The notes under the pieces are model-generated. The model was not told where the DNA came from. It did not search any database and worked only from the letters and a program-made list of their open reading frames with translations. The translations under genes and the position numbers were made by a program. From Haplomitrium mnioides (lineage: Eukaryota > Marchantiophyta > Haplomitriopsida > Calobryales), in NCBI GenBank assembly GCA_049999725.1, contig JBNGIS010020578.1:67311-106297 (forward strand): DNA of 38,987 bases. The letters are read 5' to 3'. Below, piece after piece: positions 10,182 to 21,829 of the stretch; within the stretch, counting starts at the first letter, position 1; every line of letters begins with the position of its first letter.

Positions 10182-12705
10182 ATGAGAAGATCAAATTCAT
10201 CTAGCTGAAGGCAGCCTCATGTTTTTATCATATTGAATTGATTCCATAGCCAGGCGTTGTCTATTCAATTTAAAAAAGAATGACATCAACTGTATTGGAT
10301 TTATCAACATTCATGAACAGAAGATGAATTTGATTGAAGATTTATGTTGTTGAAGATTTGGACTTGGATTGAAGTAGGTTTTGAAGCAGACCGAATAGAA
10401 TTTCTTGTGAGAAGATTGTTCCAATCGACAAGGTGATTTCGCGAATCACATCGACTATCAAAGAGCATCTATTATTCATGAAAGATTGATCAAATTTGAT
10501 GAAGAACTCATCAAATCTCATAGATGGAAGCGAGCTCTGAAGAAATTTTCAACAAAGAGGCTTGAAGGTTTAAAAAGGCAAAAGACCGCAGTTTCGGCAT
10601 CGATAGAAGCTCTAAGTTGGAAAGTTCAACAAGATTTCATTAAAGTTTTTTGAAAGTTCAAAATCTCAAGTGTTGAATCAATGATACATCATCTTTTTGG
10701 TGAAAGTTTGATAGTGGAACACGTCCAAGTATTATGAAAGTTTGAAACCTCAGTACTTCATATATGTGAGGAAACAGTATAATATCACTATTTCAACAAT
10801 TTTCTTTTCAAGCTGTTCTGAAAGTTCGAAATTTTTCTCGGTGAAGCTGGAAAGTTTGAAAGGTTTTTCAGCAAGGCATATTGGTGATATATCCTTGTTT
10901 CGAAGAAAATATTCATATTTCATTGAAAGTTCAAAACTGTTTTGGAGTGAAAACTGAAATTTCAAAGAAAAAAAGCAAACTCGACAACAAAATTGTGATG
11001 TACCAACTTTTCGGTAAACTTGTAGAGTATTGAAAGTTTGAAAGTGCTTCTTTAGTATTTGTTGAAAGTTCAAAAGAAGGAGGAACTAGCAAAGTTGAAA
11101 CAACAATAAATCATTATTTCAAGAATTTGCGAGAGAAAAAAAGGAAAAATATATAAAACTATTTTAAGCTCGGAGGGCAAGTTGCCCCGTATTTTTTCTA
11201 CCAATCCTCAAACGCCACGTATCACTACTTTCTATTGGACTGGTTCAACCCCACTCCCAAATGCAAGGGGTGAGGTAACCATTGTCAAAGAAGACCTCAA
11301 GTGACCGCTTATATACATCAACAAGTTCCTCTCACTTCACTTATTGGACAAAGTGAAGGTCCCAAGTGAAGCGACAGCTGCGTTGGATACCAGACTGTTT
11401 CTCAAAGCTGCAGATTCATTTCCAAACCTATTAAGTAAGCCGAACCTATGAGATGAATGTTGAACCTGCACTACATCCATTCCGAAGCACAGAAATGTTC
11501 TCAAACCGGATTTGATCCCCAAACCTAAACTTTCTTCAGCTTGAGTGCAACGTTTCTTCAATCGATTTGTTTGCACAATTTTTGCATTCTTTTTCTCATC
11601 TGAAGACACAAACTTGATTGCCTGCTCCTGCAATATTTTCAAGAGTGATTTCACTCTATATGGTTAACAATAAATCCTAACAAAGAGCTATGCCCTATGC
11701 TATTTACACATCACCACTCAAAACAATCCTATTATGCTATCAAATTGATGTTTCACTATAAACAAAGTTCTATTCTTATTCAGTGAAGCAAGACAGTTGG
11801 AGAATCATCAAGGTTTCTATAATCTTTGAACTAAATATACATTTTTAGTCATTCGAATGGTGTTTGAACCAACCATATTGATTCCAAGTCAATTGGTTTG
11901 ATCACATTGGAAGTTGATATATCTTTCCAACAAATCTTATACATTGTCCTACATATTGGAGTAAAAATTGGACATAGCTTCACATCATATCACCTTATTT
12001 CATATTCTAATAGATCCATACTTTATTTTTCAACTAACAAAAAATGCACATTAGAAAATCTGATAGAATCTGATACACACAATTTTTCAAGGATCTTTGA
12101 ATCCACAACTATATTATTAGAACAACTAAATCTATAAGTGTAAAAAGATTAGCTATTGCTACACCTATAGTGCAGATTCTATTTTCTACAGAGTACAGTT
12201 TTCTGTAATACCTATAAGAGGAAAACTGACAAGATGTCTCAACAATCTTTTGAGATTTTGAGAAGGCCTATGGGCCACAACTAGTTCTTAGTGTTCTCTC
12301 TACATTACATGGTATCCTCAAAGATTATATTCAACAGTTCTCAACAACATATATCTTCCAGAACTGATTCACAAATTCACAGGACTAGGTTGCACATTCA
12401 AGGAAACTGCAACAACTTTTGCAGACTATATCTGAGAGCTCAGACTACACCAACCTCTGAAACATTGTAAAGATATTGAGAAGGCATGTTGCTGACATCT
12501 CCACTTGTTTTTTGGAAGTTTTGAAGATCAACCCCTTGCATACAACAAGAAGAATATAGAACATACTTTTCATATAACTTATGTTACGTAAACCTGCTTT
12601 ATTTGTTGTTCATAGAATTGCAAAGAGTTTAATACTTGGTTTTTTGCATTTTGATAAATCTGTTGTTTATTTTTCAACCCTCAAAACTCTTTTTGCATTC
12701 TAAAT
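10182..12705 (+). other. Leader of Copia copy B
   Basis: Non-coding and homologous to the inverted leader of copy A from its first base (ATGAGAAGATC against ATGAACGGATC in copy A). The last 600 bases before gag (about 12110-12705) align well with 7024-7600. No ORF with family features is present. The block at 11160-11340 contains a GGTTCAACCCCACTCCCAAA stretch conserved with copy A. Confidence 0.75.
10583..11130 (+). repeat. Motif array in the copy B leader, period about 104 bp
   Basis: This is the counterpart of the copy A array. Motif cores occur at about 10591 (TTTCGGCATC), 10694 (TTTTTGGTGAAA), 10790 (TATTTCAACA), 10897 (TTGTTTCGAAGA), 11008 (CTTTTCGGTAAA) and 11114 (TATTTCAAGA). Each is preceded by an ATATC/ACATC-like string. 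The spacings of 96-111 match copy A unit by unit, so the array predates the split of the two copies. Confidence 0.55.
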
Positions 12706-12913
12706 ATGGAAAAATTAAATTTTAAACAGTTGACCATTGAAGGAGACAACTATCTCTCCTGGTCACTGGATGAAGAAGCCCATCTGGCATCCAAAGGATT
12801 GGAGACCACAATCTTTTCAGATGAGGGCATAACCTTGAAACAGAGAGCCCATGCCATGGTCTTCGTAAGGCATCACCTTTCACACTCTCTAAAAATTCAG
12901 TATCTGAATGAGA
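12706..12913 (+). pseudogene. Copia copy B gag, N-terminal fragment
   Basis: The ATG at 12706 begins EKLNFKQLTIEGDNYLSWSL, clearly the same gag as copy A (70 or so residues, intact frame). Homology ends at KIQYLNE around 12913. From there the plus strand is the reverse of a Tnt1-like RNase H. About 420 bp of gag, equivalent to copy A 6397-6816, are absent on both sides of the nested element. Confidence 0.85.
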
Positions 12914-15900
12914 CCCTCACTGGGCCTCTTACAGGGACATCTACATCCTACATAAACTTAAGCAACCACATTACCTCACATGTAGCCATTGCTGCCCCTC
13001 GATACTCCGACTCTGTGCTTGAGAGGGCAACAGTTGGTTGCTTCTTGCTGCTCCATGCAATTCCGACACTTCCAAATGAAAAAACAAAGCCAACAGTAGA
13101 TCTCCGGTCACCAGTACTTCCTGCCCAATCTGCATCTGTAAAACCAGCAAGCTGGAATGCACTATTGTTGTCATAAAACAGCCCAAACTGAAGTGTGGTT
13201 TTCACGTACCGAAAAATCCTGCGCACAACATCCATGTGTGGCTTCCTTGGAGTCTGCATAAACTGATTGACCAGGCCCACAGCATAACTCAAATCTGGCC
13301 TGGTGACGGTGCTATATATCAAGCTACCTACCATCTTCTTGAAGCTCGAAGGATCATCTAGTAATTCCCCTTCATGACTGACCAGCTTTGTATTCTGATC
13401 AAGGGGTATGGCAATCGATTTACAACCTGTCATTCCATATCTAGACAGCATCTCCAATGCATACTGCCTCTAAATCAACCAGATCCCTTGATCTGATTTG
13501 ATCACCTCAATGCCAAGGAAATGCCTCAGCTCACCTAGATCCTTCATCTCAAACTTCGAATGCAGCAAGTTCTTAACTTCCAAAATATCATCAAGACTAC
13601 CTCCAGTCAAGATTAAATCATCAACATATATGAGTATGAGCATGGTTCCCTTCTCCGTCCTCCTGACATAAAGAGAATAATCTGAATTCGAAATCTGGAA
13701 CCCAATAGTAACAAGATACTCACCAATCTTGTTCGACCATGCTCGAGGTGCTTGCTTGAGCCCATATAGAGCCTTCTTCAGCCTACAAACCTGATCTGGA
13801 TGGACCAGATCTATGAACCCTTGTGGCTGTACCATATACACCTCCTCTTCCAGCTCCCCATGTAGAAATGCATTCTTCACGTCCATCTGATGTAATGTCC
13901 ACCATTTTGCTGCTGCCATTGCAATCACAGCTCGGACCGTGGTCATTCTGGCTATAGGGCTGAAAGTCTCCTCATAATCAATACCATGAGTCTAAGCATA
14001 CCCCTTTGCTACCAGCCTTGCCTTAAACCTGCTTACACTGCCATCTTCATTCCTCTTCACTTTGTAAACCCACTTACAACCGATAGCTTTCTTACATGTA
14101 GGTAAATCGACCAGATCCCAAGTCTGGTTTTTCTCCAAGGCCTTCATCTCTTCAACCATTGCTGTAGTCCATCTACAATCACTTAGAGCCTCATGAAAAA
14201 CAGCCGGCTCCTTCTCAGTGATTACCTGAAACATGTAAGCATGGTGAAGTGCGAATGCACCCTTGTGCATTAATCTGTCCACTGGGTATCTTACCCTCTC
14301 ACTTCTGCGTAGGGGTGGACTCTGTACTGGCTGTAATGGCTGCCCTTGTACACGAGTGGTTGCTGAAATTTCTCTCAGCTCCTCATCTGCATCATCATAG
14401 ACACCACCAGCACCTCTGATCTCCGAATGTGAGCTAGTCGAGGCTTGCAACTCCATATTCTTGCGCAACCTCTCCTGCAATATCCCACTGCTACTACACT
14501 CACCTTGAGGTCCACTGAGCTCCTGAACTTGTTGATTCTCCTCAAGCATCACTTGCTTGCCTTTCACATCTACATGTGGATCAACAATCTTTGGGTTATA
14601 CCAACTACTCAGTTCATCAAAAACAACGTCTCTACTCACTCTTACCATACGTGAAGTAGGACAATAACACTTATACCCTTTCTGTTCACCTGAGTACCCT
14701 ATGAACACACACTTCTCAGCTTTAGGATCCAGCTTGCTTCTCGTCTCAGCTGGAACATGAACATAAGCAATATAGCCGAAAACTTTCAAGTGTGAAATAT
14801 CTGGCCTCCTTTCAGTGAACTTCTCTTCGGGTGTCATCCCATGTACAGCAGCTGTAGGCGTGCGGTTCATGATGTACACCGCTGTAGCCACAGCTTCTGC
14901 CCAATAGTGATGAGGCATACTCTTCTCATTCATCAAGGCACGTGCTACCTCTGCAACATGCCGATTCTTCCTCTCAACAACTCCATTTTGTTGAGGCGTA
15001 TACCTACAAGACTGTTGTCTCTTGATGCCTTCTCTTTGTAAGTATGAACAAAACTCTCCAGAAAAGTACTCACCTCCACCATCAGATCTAAGGCACTTGA
15101 TGTGCTGCCCTTTCTCCTTCTCCACCATTGCTCGAAAATGTTTGAAGTGTGAAAACACCTCACTCTTCTACTTCATGAAATAAATCCACATTTTCCTTGA
15201 GCAATCATCAATGAAAGTAACATAATAAGAACACCCACCAAGTGAAGATGTTCTTGTAGGGCCCCATACATCCGAATGTACAACCTCCAGTGGCCTTCTA
15301 GCCGCATATGCTTCATGAGTGAACGGTCGCCTAGTTTGCTTAGCAAACTGACATGCTTCTTATATCTTCTGCATGCCCTCCACTTTAAACTTTGGCAATC
15401 CATTTACAACTCCAGATGTCTGCATATGTCTCAACCTTAGAATGTTGACATGACCAATTCTCTTGTGCCAAATCTCAATATCTGACACTACTCCAGTGCC
15501 ATGAGCAAACATTGCCTCAGTGACATTCGGTATACTCACATCCAACGTGAACATCCTGCCACTCTTCTTACATGTAGTAATCAGGTTGCAATTGTTGCCC
15601 CAATCCTCTATATAAACTCCAGTAGGATTGAATCTCACCTGCATATTTTGCTCTACACACTGCCCAACCGAAATTAGATTCTTTTGTATCATAGACACGT
15701 GCAAAACATCCTCCAAACACTTGGTCTCTCCACTCTCCATCATAATAGGAACACGGCCAATCTTCTGGATAGGATGCATGGAAGAGTCACCAGTCTCAAC
15801 ATACCCAGATGTACTCATATCTCTAGTCTCCTTGAACCACTCTCCATGACCTGTCATGTGGTTCGAACATGCGGAATCTATGAACCACTTATTCTCAACT

Positions 15901-16316
15901 CCAGCTTGTGCACTAGACACTGCTGAGAATCCATGCTGCATGAAAAACAACGACCCTTTGCCTATATTGGATTCTGCATAATTACCTTGTGCAGTGTTTC
16001 CTTTCATGTCATTCTGCTTCTTGTAACAATCCTTAGCCATATGACCGAACTTGCCACAATAATAACACTCTGTACCTGACATGTTGTGCTGACCTCCACA
16101 TCCTTGGTTTCTCCCCCTGCCTCTGGTCTGGCCTCTGCTACCATATTGCTGCTGGGAGTTGGATTGTGTTGTTGCACTAGAGCGTCCTCTACTAATGTTG
16201 CCTCTAGCGGTATTTTTGCCTCTTCTTCTACTCCGATTCGAGTAGAACACCTGCTCAATATTGCTTTGACTACTTGAGGCTCTCCCTCCAAGGTCAAGCT
16301 CTTCAGCTACAAGCAT
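12914..16316 (-). pseudogene. Tnt1-like pol: zinc knuckle, protease, integrase, RT, partial RNase H
   Basis: One reading frame runs from about 16316 to 12914. Domains in order: CCHC knuckle CYYCGKFGHMAKDC (16067-16026), protease WFIDSACSNHMTG (about 15880), GAG-pre-integrase IWHKRIGH, and an integrase core with [16 protein letters not shown] and NGVVERKNR as the D,D,E residues. The RT follows with [29 protein letters not shown] and catalytic [10 protein letters not shown] (about 13625). RNase H has FTDADWAGS and SSTESEY. Stops are TAA 15360-15362 (at a finger Cys), TAG 15168-15170, TAG 13992-13994, TAG 13470-13472 and TAG 12948-12950. Otherwise the frame is free of shifts, so this copy is younger than A or B. 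Confidence 0.92.
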
Positions 16317-16875
16317 CGCAATGAGTTGCGCAAAGGAAGTGGTCCCTCATGTGTCCTCATGGATGTCTTGAACTGCTTGTACTCCTTACCCAAACCATTC
16401 AAACATACAGCAACCATGGCACTCTCTTTCACTTGCTCTCCAATATTTGCTAACTGCTTAGCCAAAGACTTAATCTTCAAAGCAAACGCATTGACATTCA
16501 TCCTCTCCTTTTGCAGATTAAAGAACTCCATCTGCAAAGTCAACTTGCGTACATCTGAAGTAACTGCATACCTCTCCTTGAGCAGATCCCAAGCCTCCTT
16601 GGGGGTGTCTTGGCTGCCGACACATATCCCATCATCTTGTCGTCGACATTTATAGTCAGCCAATAGAGAAGTCGATGCACCTTAGCAATGTGTGCTTTGT
16701 AACACTGCATGTCGTCAACAGTTGGCGATGGACCAAGTACATGCTCCTCCTCTTCGCCTGTGATGAGTTCCCAGAACTCTTTCTCTTTGATAAAATTCGT
16801 CATACGGACTGACCAAATTGAATAATTGTGCTCATTCAGCTTGTCAGTCACAATCTGGGAGATACCATCCGCCAT
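16317..16875 (-). pseudogene. Tnt1-like gag, frameshifted
   Basis: The ATG at 16875 opens a copia gag (LNEHNYSIWSVRM, then FWELITGEEEE). The UBN2-type core DTPKEAWDLLKERYAV continues in another frame after a one-base change near 16620. A second shift near 16335 joins it to the frame of LIAMLVAEELDLGG that leads into the zinc knuckle and pol. Gag forms the virus-like particle that packages element RNA. With two shifts this copy cannot make it. Confidence 0.85.
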
Positions 16876-18197
16876 GTGAACACAATGTAAAAAATCAACC
16901 AGGTAAGTAGAATCAAGTGTCGAGATGAAATCAGAAAAAAAAATTCTGGTTTCTACCCTTATGAAATCTGCAGATCAGAAAACAGGACTCCCCTGTTCCA
17001 AACTAGTGATTAAAGAGAGAAAAATAAGACCCCTATTAGTAAAAACACTTAATAGTTCTTATAGCATAGATGTTCTTATAACTAATTTGTTCTTGTGCAG
17101 GAAGTTCTTATAACTTGATAGTTCTTCTTCTAATAAGAACTAAGCTTAATATTAGAACGGAGACTTTGATGAAGGGTTGAGAGAGCTCCTTTGTTGAGCT
17201 CCTCTCACGAAAAATAGGCCCCCCCTCTTGTTCTTCGCACGTCGACTTCGAAAAATCAGGGCCTTCTTCTTGGAAAATCTTCGTCGATATGCTGCGAATT
17301 TTGCTTCTTGGTGCTGCGCAATCGATTCCTTCGAATGCAGCAATGTATGCGATTAGAGCAGCCCTTCGATTCTTCCTCTCCAATGCGAATCGATTTCAGC
17401 GCAGCTCCTTTGTGCAATCTTTGCATGCAGCCCTCTGCGGCTGCGATCCTGGCAGGCAGCCCACGGCTGCGAATTTCTCTTCTCGATTCTGCAATCTGCT
17501 CTGCTGCGAATGCGATTATGTTGCAGCAGCTGTTCGATTTCTGCTGCTCAAACTTCTTCAAGCCCCATTTCGTCAAGCCTTCTTGTGAAATCTTCTTCGA
17601 ATTGCAGCGTTTTTCCTTCTTCGAATGGCTGCGATTCAACTCAGGCAGATCCGCTGCTGAGTTCTTCCCTTTCTTCTGTGTGATTCGATTGCATGTAGCA
17701 GTTCGATTGCTGCTCCGAACCAGAGCAGCCCTTCAACGCTGCTGCGATTGCTCGGCAGCAAATTTTCTGGGCTCTTCCTCTGTTCTTGACGATTTGGCTT
17801 CCCAAAAAACATGCGACGTCTGCTGCCCGAGTGTTCTCTTCCCTTGACGCAGCCTTGTTCTTCGATTTCTTCTGGGTGATAGTGCTGCTCTGCAGCTATT
17901 TCTTTCAGGCAATCCTTCTTTTAGGTGCCATGCGCAATGGAGATTAATGAAGAACACGGCTTTCCCTTTTCTTCAATATAATCAGGCTGCCTCTACGCAG
18001 CCGAAAAAAAATTTCAAGACCAGCCTTTAGAACTCCTTGAGTTCTCTTTTGCACCTCCTTAGTGCAAATCACTTATGCTCCTCTTGAGCATGTAATAGGC
18101 TGTCTTGGCACACTCCTGCTCAATGATGACTCTCTCAGGTAACTCCCCTTAACAAATAAACCTCTGCACACTACTCATAAACTCAAACAGCAACCAG
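16876..18197 (-). other. Leader of the Tnt1-like element, with a region of odd composition
   Basis: About 1.3 kb lies between the primer-binding site and gag. At 17030-17150 the plus strand repeats GTTCTTAT-like strings. From about 17280 to 17960 it is much richer in G and C than its surroundings and irregularly repeats GCTGCGAAT or GCTGCGATT (near 17290, 17441, 17465, 17503, 17627 and 17740). The plus strand happens to be open for 179 codons (17308-17847), but the protein is low-complexity Cys/Leu/Phe/Ser and I do not consider it a gene. Confidence 0.6.
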
Positions 18198-18209
18198 GCT
18201 CTGATACCA
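18198..18209 (-). other. Primer-binding site (initiator Met tRNA) of the Tnt1-like element
   Basis: On the minus strand 18209 to 18198 reads TGGTATCAGAGC, the standard plant Copia primer-binding site complementary to the 3' end of initiator tRNA-Met. It abuts the LTR end at 18210. Confidence 0.92.
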
Positions 18210-18477
18210 TGTTAAAGTTAGAGGCAGAGCAATCAATCACATATGCACACAACCAATGCAAGAATGTACTTCACTATAAGGCAGGAGCGCCAAAAAATAC
18301 AGAGGGGAAGAGAGAGCATAATGTGCATCTCAAGCAGCCCCATATATATACACCTAAGCTAACTAGTCTAACGTAACCGTGAGCTAAGGTGGCTGCCATG
18401 TTAACCGGCAGTTAGAGCTCGAAATCTCAATAAACACTAGCACCTGAAGCATATTATTCCGATGCAATATATAGTAG
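18210..18477 (-). repeat. 5'LTR of the Tnt1-like element
   Basis: On the minus strand it ends CTAACTTTAACA directly before the primer-binding site. The outer end is less certain: homology to copy B gag resumes at about 18478, giving some 268 bp, but the TG closest to the edge is at 18465. The LTR carries a TATA box and no coding sequence. Its partner 3'LTR is lost, so insertion age cannot be estimated from LTR divergence. Confidence 0.75.
18341..18354 (-). promoter_or_regulatory. TATA box in the Tnt1-like LTR
   Basis: The minus strand reads GGTGTATATATATG about 130 bases upstream of the LTR end, the expected place for the core promoter that starts genomic RNA. Confidence 0.55.
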
Positions 18478-21400
18478 AGGTATGTCTAGAACAAGGGCAA
18501 GATTTGGTTCCTTCAGATAGAACTCTCAAAGGGGTAAAGCTTCTATGACTGGCCAGAATCAGCAATTTAGAGGGAGAGGAAGGGGCAGGGGCAACTTTGC
18601 ACGATTTTATCAAAGAGAAAGAAGAGGAGGCATGATTTCATATAATAACAGAAATCAGCCATCCTCAAGTAATTCAAGAGGACCGGTGGTTTGCAACGGA
18701 TGTGGGACCATGAAGCATATAAATAAATTTCACAAAATCCCAGCTCACCTGGTAGCACTTTCTGCCAAAGACAAAAACCAGAAAGTTGCAATAGAGAATC
18801 ATGGTGTCTTTATGGAACAAATTGATACCTTTAGCAATTATATCGATAAGGAAGAGGATCTGAATATACAGGAGACAAATATGGTTCAATGAACAAATTC
18901 TACACTATCTCTTGATGATATTCATACCTGTATAATAGACAGTGGTAGTAGTTATACTATTTTAAAATGCAGGTCCTATTTCACCAAGCTAACTCCCTCA
19001 CACCAAAAGGTGACTACTATGATGGGCAACAATCAGATTGAAGAAGACAAGGGACCAGCCACTATCAGATTGCCACAAGGAACTGTTATACACATCAGAT
19101 CAGCAATTTATGCTCCAAGTGCAACAAGAAACCTGATTAGTTTTAATGATATACAAGACAATGGGTTTTACATACATACTAGCACTTGTAAAAACCAGGA
19201 AGTGTTGCATTTGTTAAAGCACACTCCTGAAGGATTTGTAATAAAAGAAACTCTATTTGCTTACCCTCTTGGTTTTTATATCATGCAAATACAAAACTTT
19301 CATACTCATGCACAAATAATTGATCATACTATACTATGGCATAATCGCTTAGGACATCCGGGCACCACAATGTTTCGAAACATTCCAAAAGTGATCCAAT
19401 CTATTCCTCAAAGCATAAAGCCATCTATGATTGAAAGACCATGTATACATTGTTCTCAAGGTAAACTGGTATTACGTCCAACGATTTCCAAGACAATTCT
19501 AGAAATTCCAAAATTCCTTAAGAGAATACATGCAAATGTTTGTGGTTCTATCGACCCACCCAGTGGACCCTTTTGGTACTTCCTGGTGATAATCTACGCT
19601 TCCATAAAATGGTCACAAGTATCATTACTCTCAACCCATAGTTTAATCTTCCCAAGGATATTAGCACACATTCTGAAATTGAAAGATCATTTTCTTGAAT
19701 GTCTAATAAAAGTCCTACAAGTTGACAATAGGGGACAGTTTACATCAAAAACATTTGACGACTTTTGCATGACTATAAGTATAGATACCTAATACTCTAT
19801 GGCACATGTCCATTTTCAAAATGGAATAGCCGAGAGGTAATACGCAACATTCAAATGATTGCTAGGCCCATGTTAATGAAGACCAATTTATAGGTTTCTG
19901 CATGGGGCCATGCAATGCTACATGTTGCATCATTATTGAAATATAAGCCATCAATATTTAATTCATCATCACCTCACCAACTTGCCTATGGTCATATACT
20001 AGATTTATCTCATTTACGAGTTTTTGGTTGTCAAGTCTTAGTTCCAATTATAGAACCGAAAAGGGCTAAGATAGGACCTCAAAGATAAAAAGGCATCTTT
20101 GTGGGATATGACTCCCCTTCTATTATACGCTATCTAGAACCATCCACAGCTAATGTTTTTCAAGGCAGATTAGTTGATTGCCATTTCTACGAGGATATAT
20201 TTCCATCTCTTTTTGAAGATAAAAATTCTTCACTACCAAAAAAACTCCAATGGGAGAATATATCCACTATATGGATAGATCAAAGAACAAGGCAAGGTGA
20301 GGATGAAGTCAAGAGACTTCTTTACTTGGCTAAAATAGTCAAACAATTGCTAGATTCATTTAATGAAATTGCAAAGGTAGCAAGGTCACATATGCCTACC
20401 GTGAATATTCCTTCAAGAATTCAGGATATTTCTAAACTAGCAGTTGACCAAGTACCAAGGCAAAAAAGAGGACACTCTTTAGTCTCAAAAGACTCTCAAC
20501 CTCAGCAAAAAGCTTTCAGGAAGAGAACTACATTCTCAGTTGATGTTTTAAAAGCATCATCATCTACACCTTTACTATCTCAACCGACTATCTTCATATT
20601 GGAGTACCTTGATAATCAAGAGATCTTGATCCACTATATAGATACATGGGTTATATGGCAAAGAGAGAGTGTAGATGTTGATGACCATTTTGCATTCCTA
20701 GTTTTATAGACTATATTCGATACACTACCTGATCTCAGATTTATTAAAGAAACTATGGACAGTTCTGATCAGATAGAGTGGAAAAAAGCAATGGGTTCAG
20801 AACTTGATTCCATGATATAGAGGAAGGTATTTGGACCTTTAGTCTTTGTTCCGTCTAATGCTCATTTAATCCAATATAGGTGGCTCTTTGTGAAAAAGCA
20901 AAATGAAAAAAGGCAAAATTGTCAGATATAAGGCACGTCTTCTAGCCAAAGGCTATACATAAATACCTTGGAGAGACTTCAATCTCATATACGTCCTAGC
21001 TATAGATGCTATCACATGCCGGCTCTTAGCAGGCTTTTCCCTAGGACATGAGCTCATTACACATCAGATAGATGTTTTGACAGCATACCTATAAGAGCTA
21101 TTAAATACCCAAATTTATATGAAAGCTCCCATAGAGCTTATAGCGAGGAATATCTATCATATTCAGAAGGAGAATGTCACTAAGCATAAACCATCTAGCG
21201 ACCCATCTACCTCTTTACCATTGACCATCATTAAACCTAGTGGTGGTAGTACTAAGTTAGGACCTATAGTTTATGAGATGTAATCTAGGAAGAAAAGACC
21301 TATTTTCTCCTCTATGCATCAATCCATGCCTCTAGCCAAGGGTGGATATGCAGTCCATATCCTTTGATCTATTTATGGACTTAAGCAAAGTGGTCAAATA

Positions 21401-21829
21401 TGGTATCATAGATTTCATGAGGAGATGATGGCCATGGGTTTTTCACTTTGATGACATTGCACCAAGTTTATTCATCAAGAATGTTGACAAAGAACTTATA
21501 ATTGTCACATTATATATTGATATACCAATAAACCTCTTTGGCTACCAATCCTTCTTTGAGCAGACTATTTTTATGCTTAAAGAAAAATTTTGATATGAAG
21601 GATATTGGTTTGACCAAGTATTCTTTAGGAATACAATTTGAGTACATAGATGATGGAATATTGATGCATCACAATACTTCACTAAGAAAATCCTAAAACA
21701 ATTTCATATGGATAAATCTTATCTAGCCACATCACCTATAGAGATAAGAACATTGTATAGAGAAAAAGAAGTCTTCCAAAAAAAGAAAGACATAGAGCCA
21801 ATCCTTGGATTTGAGATACCATATCTCTC
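18478..21829 (+). pseudogene. Copia copy B gag-pol, central part (gag C-terminus to RT)
   Basis: Homology to copy A resumes at TATGTCTAGAAC. A Gly/Arg-rich tail and a knuckle come first; the last Cys is replaced by His (CNGCGTMKHINKFH). Next are the protease LDDIHTCIIDSG (near 18915-18950), the GAG-pre-integrase LWHNRLGHPG and the finger CIHCSQGK. The integrase core has ANVCGS where HADVCG is usual, so the first Asp is Asn, then VDNRGQFTS. After frameshifts comes the familiar YDSPSIIRYLEP segment (about 20107). The RT (about 20740-21700) is badly broken; SIYGLKQSGQIWYHR and MKDIGLTKYSLGIQF are still visible. Stops include 18890-18892 and 19790-19792. Confidence 0.85.
21825..21829 (+). repeat. 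Target-site duplication, left copy (CTCTC)
   Basis: CTCTC here and at 24879-24883 flank the inserted LTR. Removing the insert and one copy restores the pol reading through the PYLSAIGAL region of copy B, which supports a 5-bp duplication. Confidence 0.65.

Larger units (their letters stand above)
12914..18477 (-). mobile_element. Tnt1-like Ty1/copia element, nested in copy B, 3' end deleted
   Basis: Minus-strand element with 5'LTR (18210-18477), initiator-Met type primer-binding site, leader, gag, and pol up to the first part of RNase H. It ends at about 12914, shortly after the DVDVPVRGPV region, with no RNase H end and no 3'LTR. Its gag and pol differ strongly from copies A and B, so it is a separate family. 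The right edge meets copy B gag cleanly. The left edge is a deletion joint that also took copy B gag sequence. Confidence 0.85.

Noticed and set aside
10750-11073. 107-codon minus-strand ORF in the copy B leader
   Set aside because: Overlaps the periodic motif array and is not kept in copy A; openness is by chance.
17308-17847. 179-codon plus-strand ORF
   Set aside because: Low-complexity Cys/Leu/Phe/Ser protein with no family motif, lying antisense in the Tnt1-like leader. The repeated GCTGCGA composition explains its openness.
21176-21300. Extra segment within copy B RT as a separate insertion
   Set aside because: The RT here is too decayed to tell an insertion from drifted sequence, and no repeat or duplication borders it.
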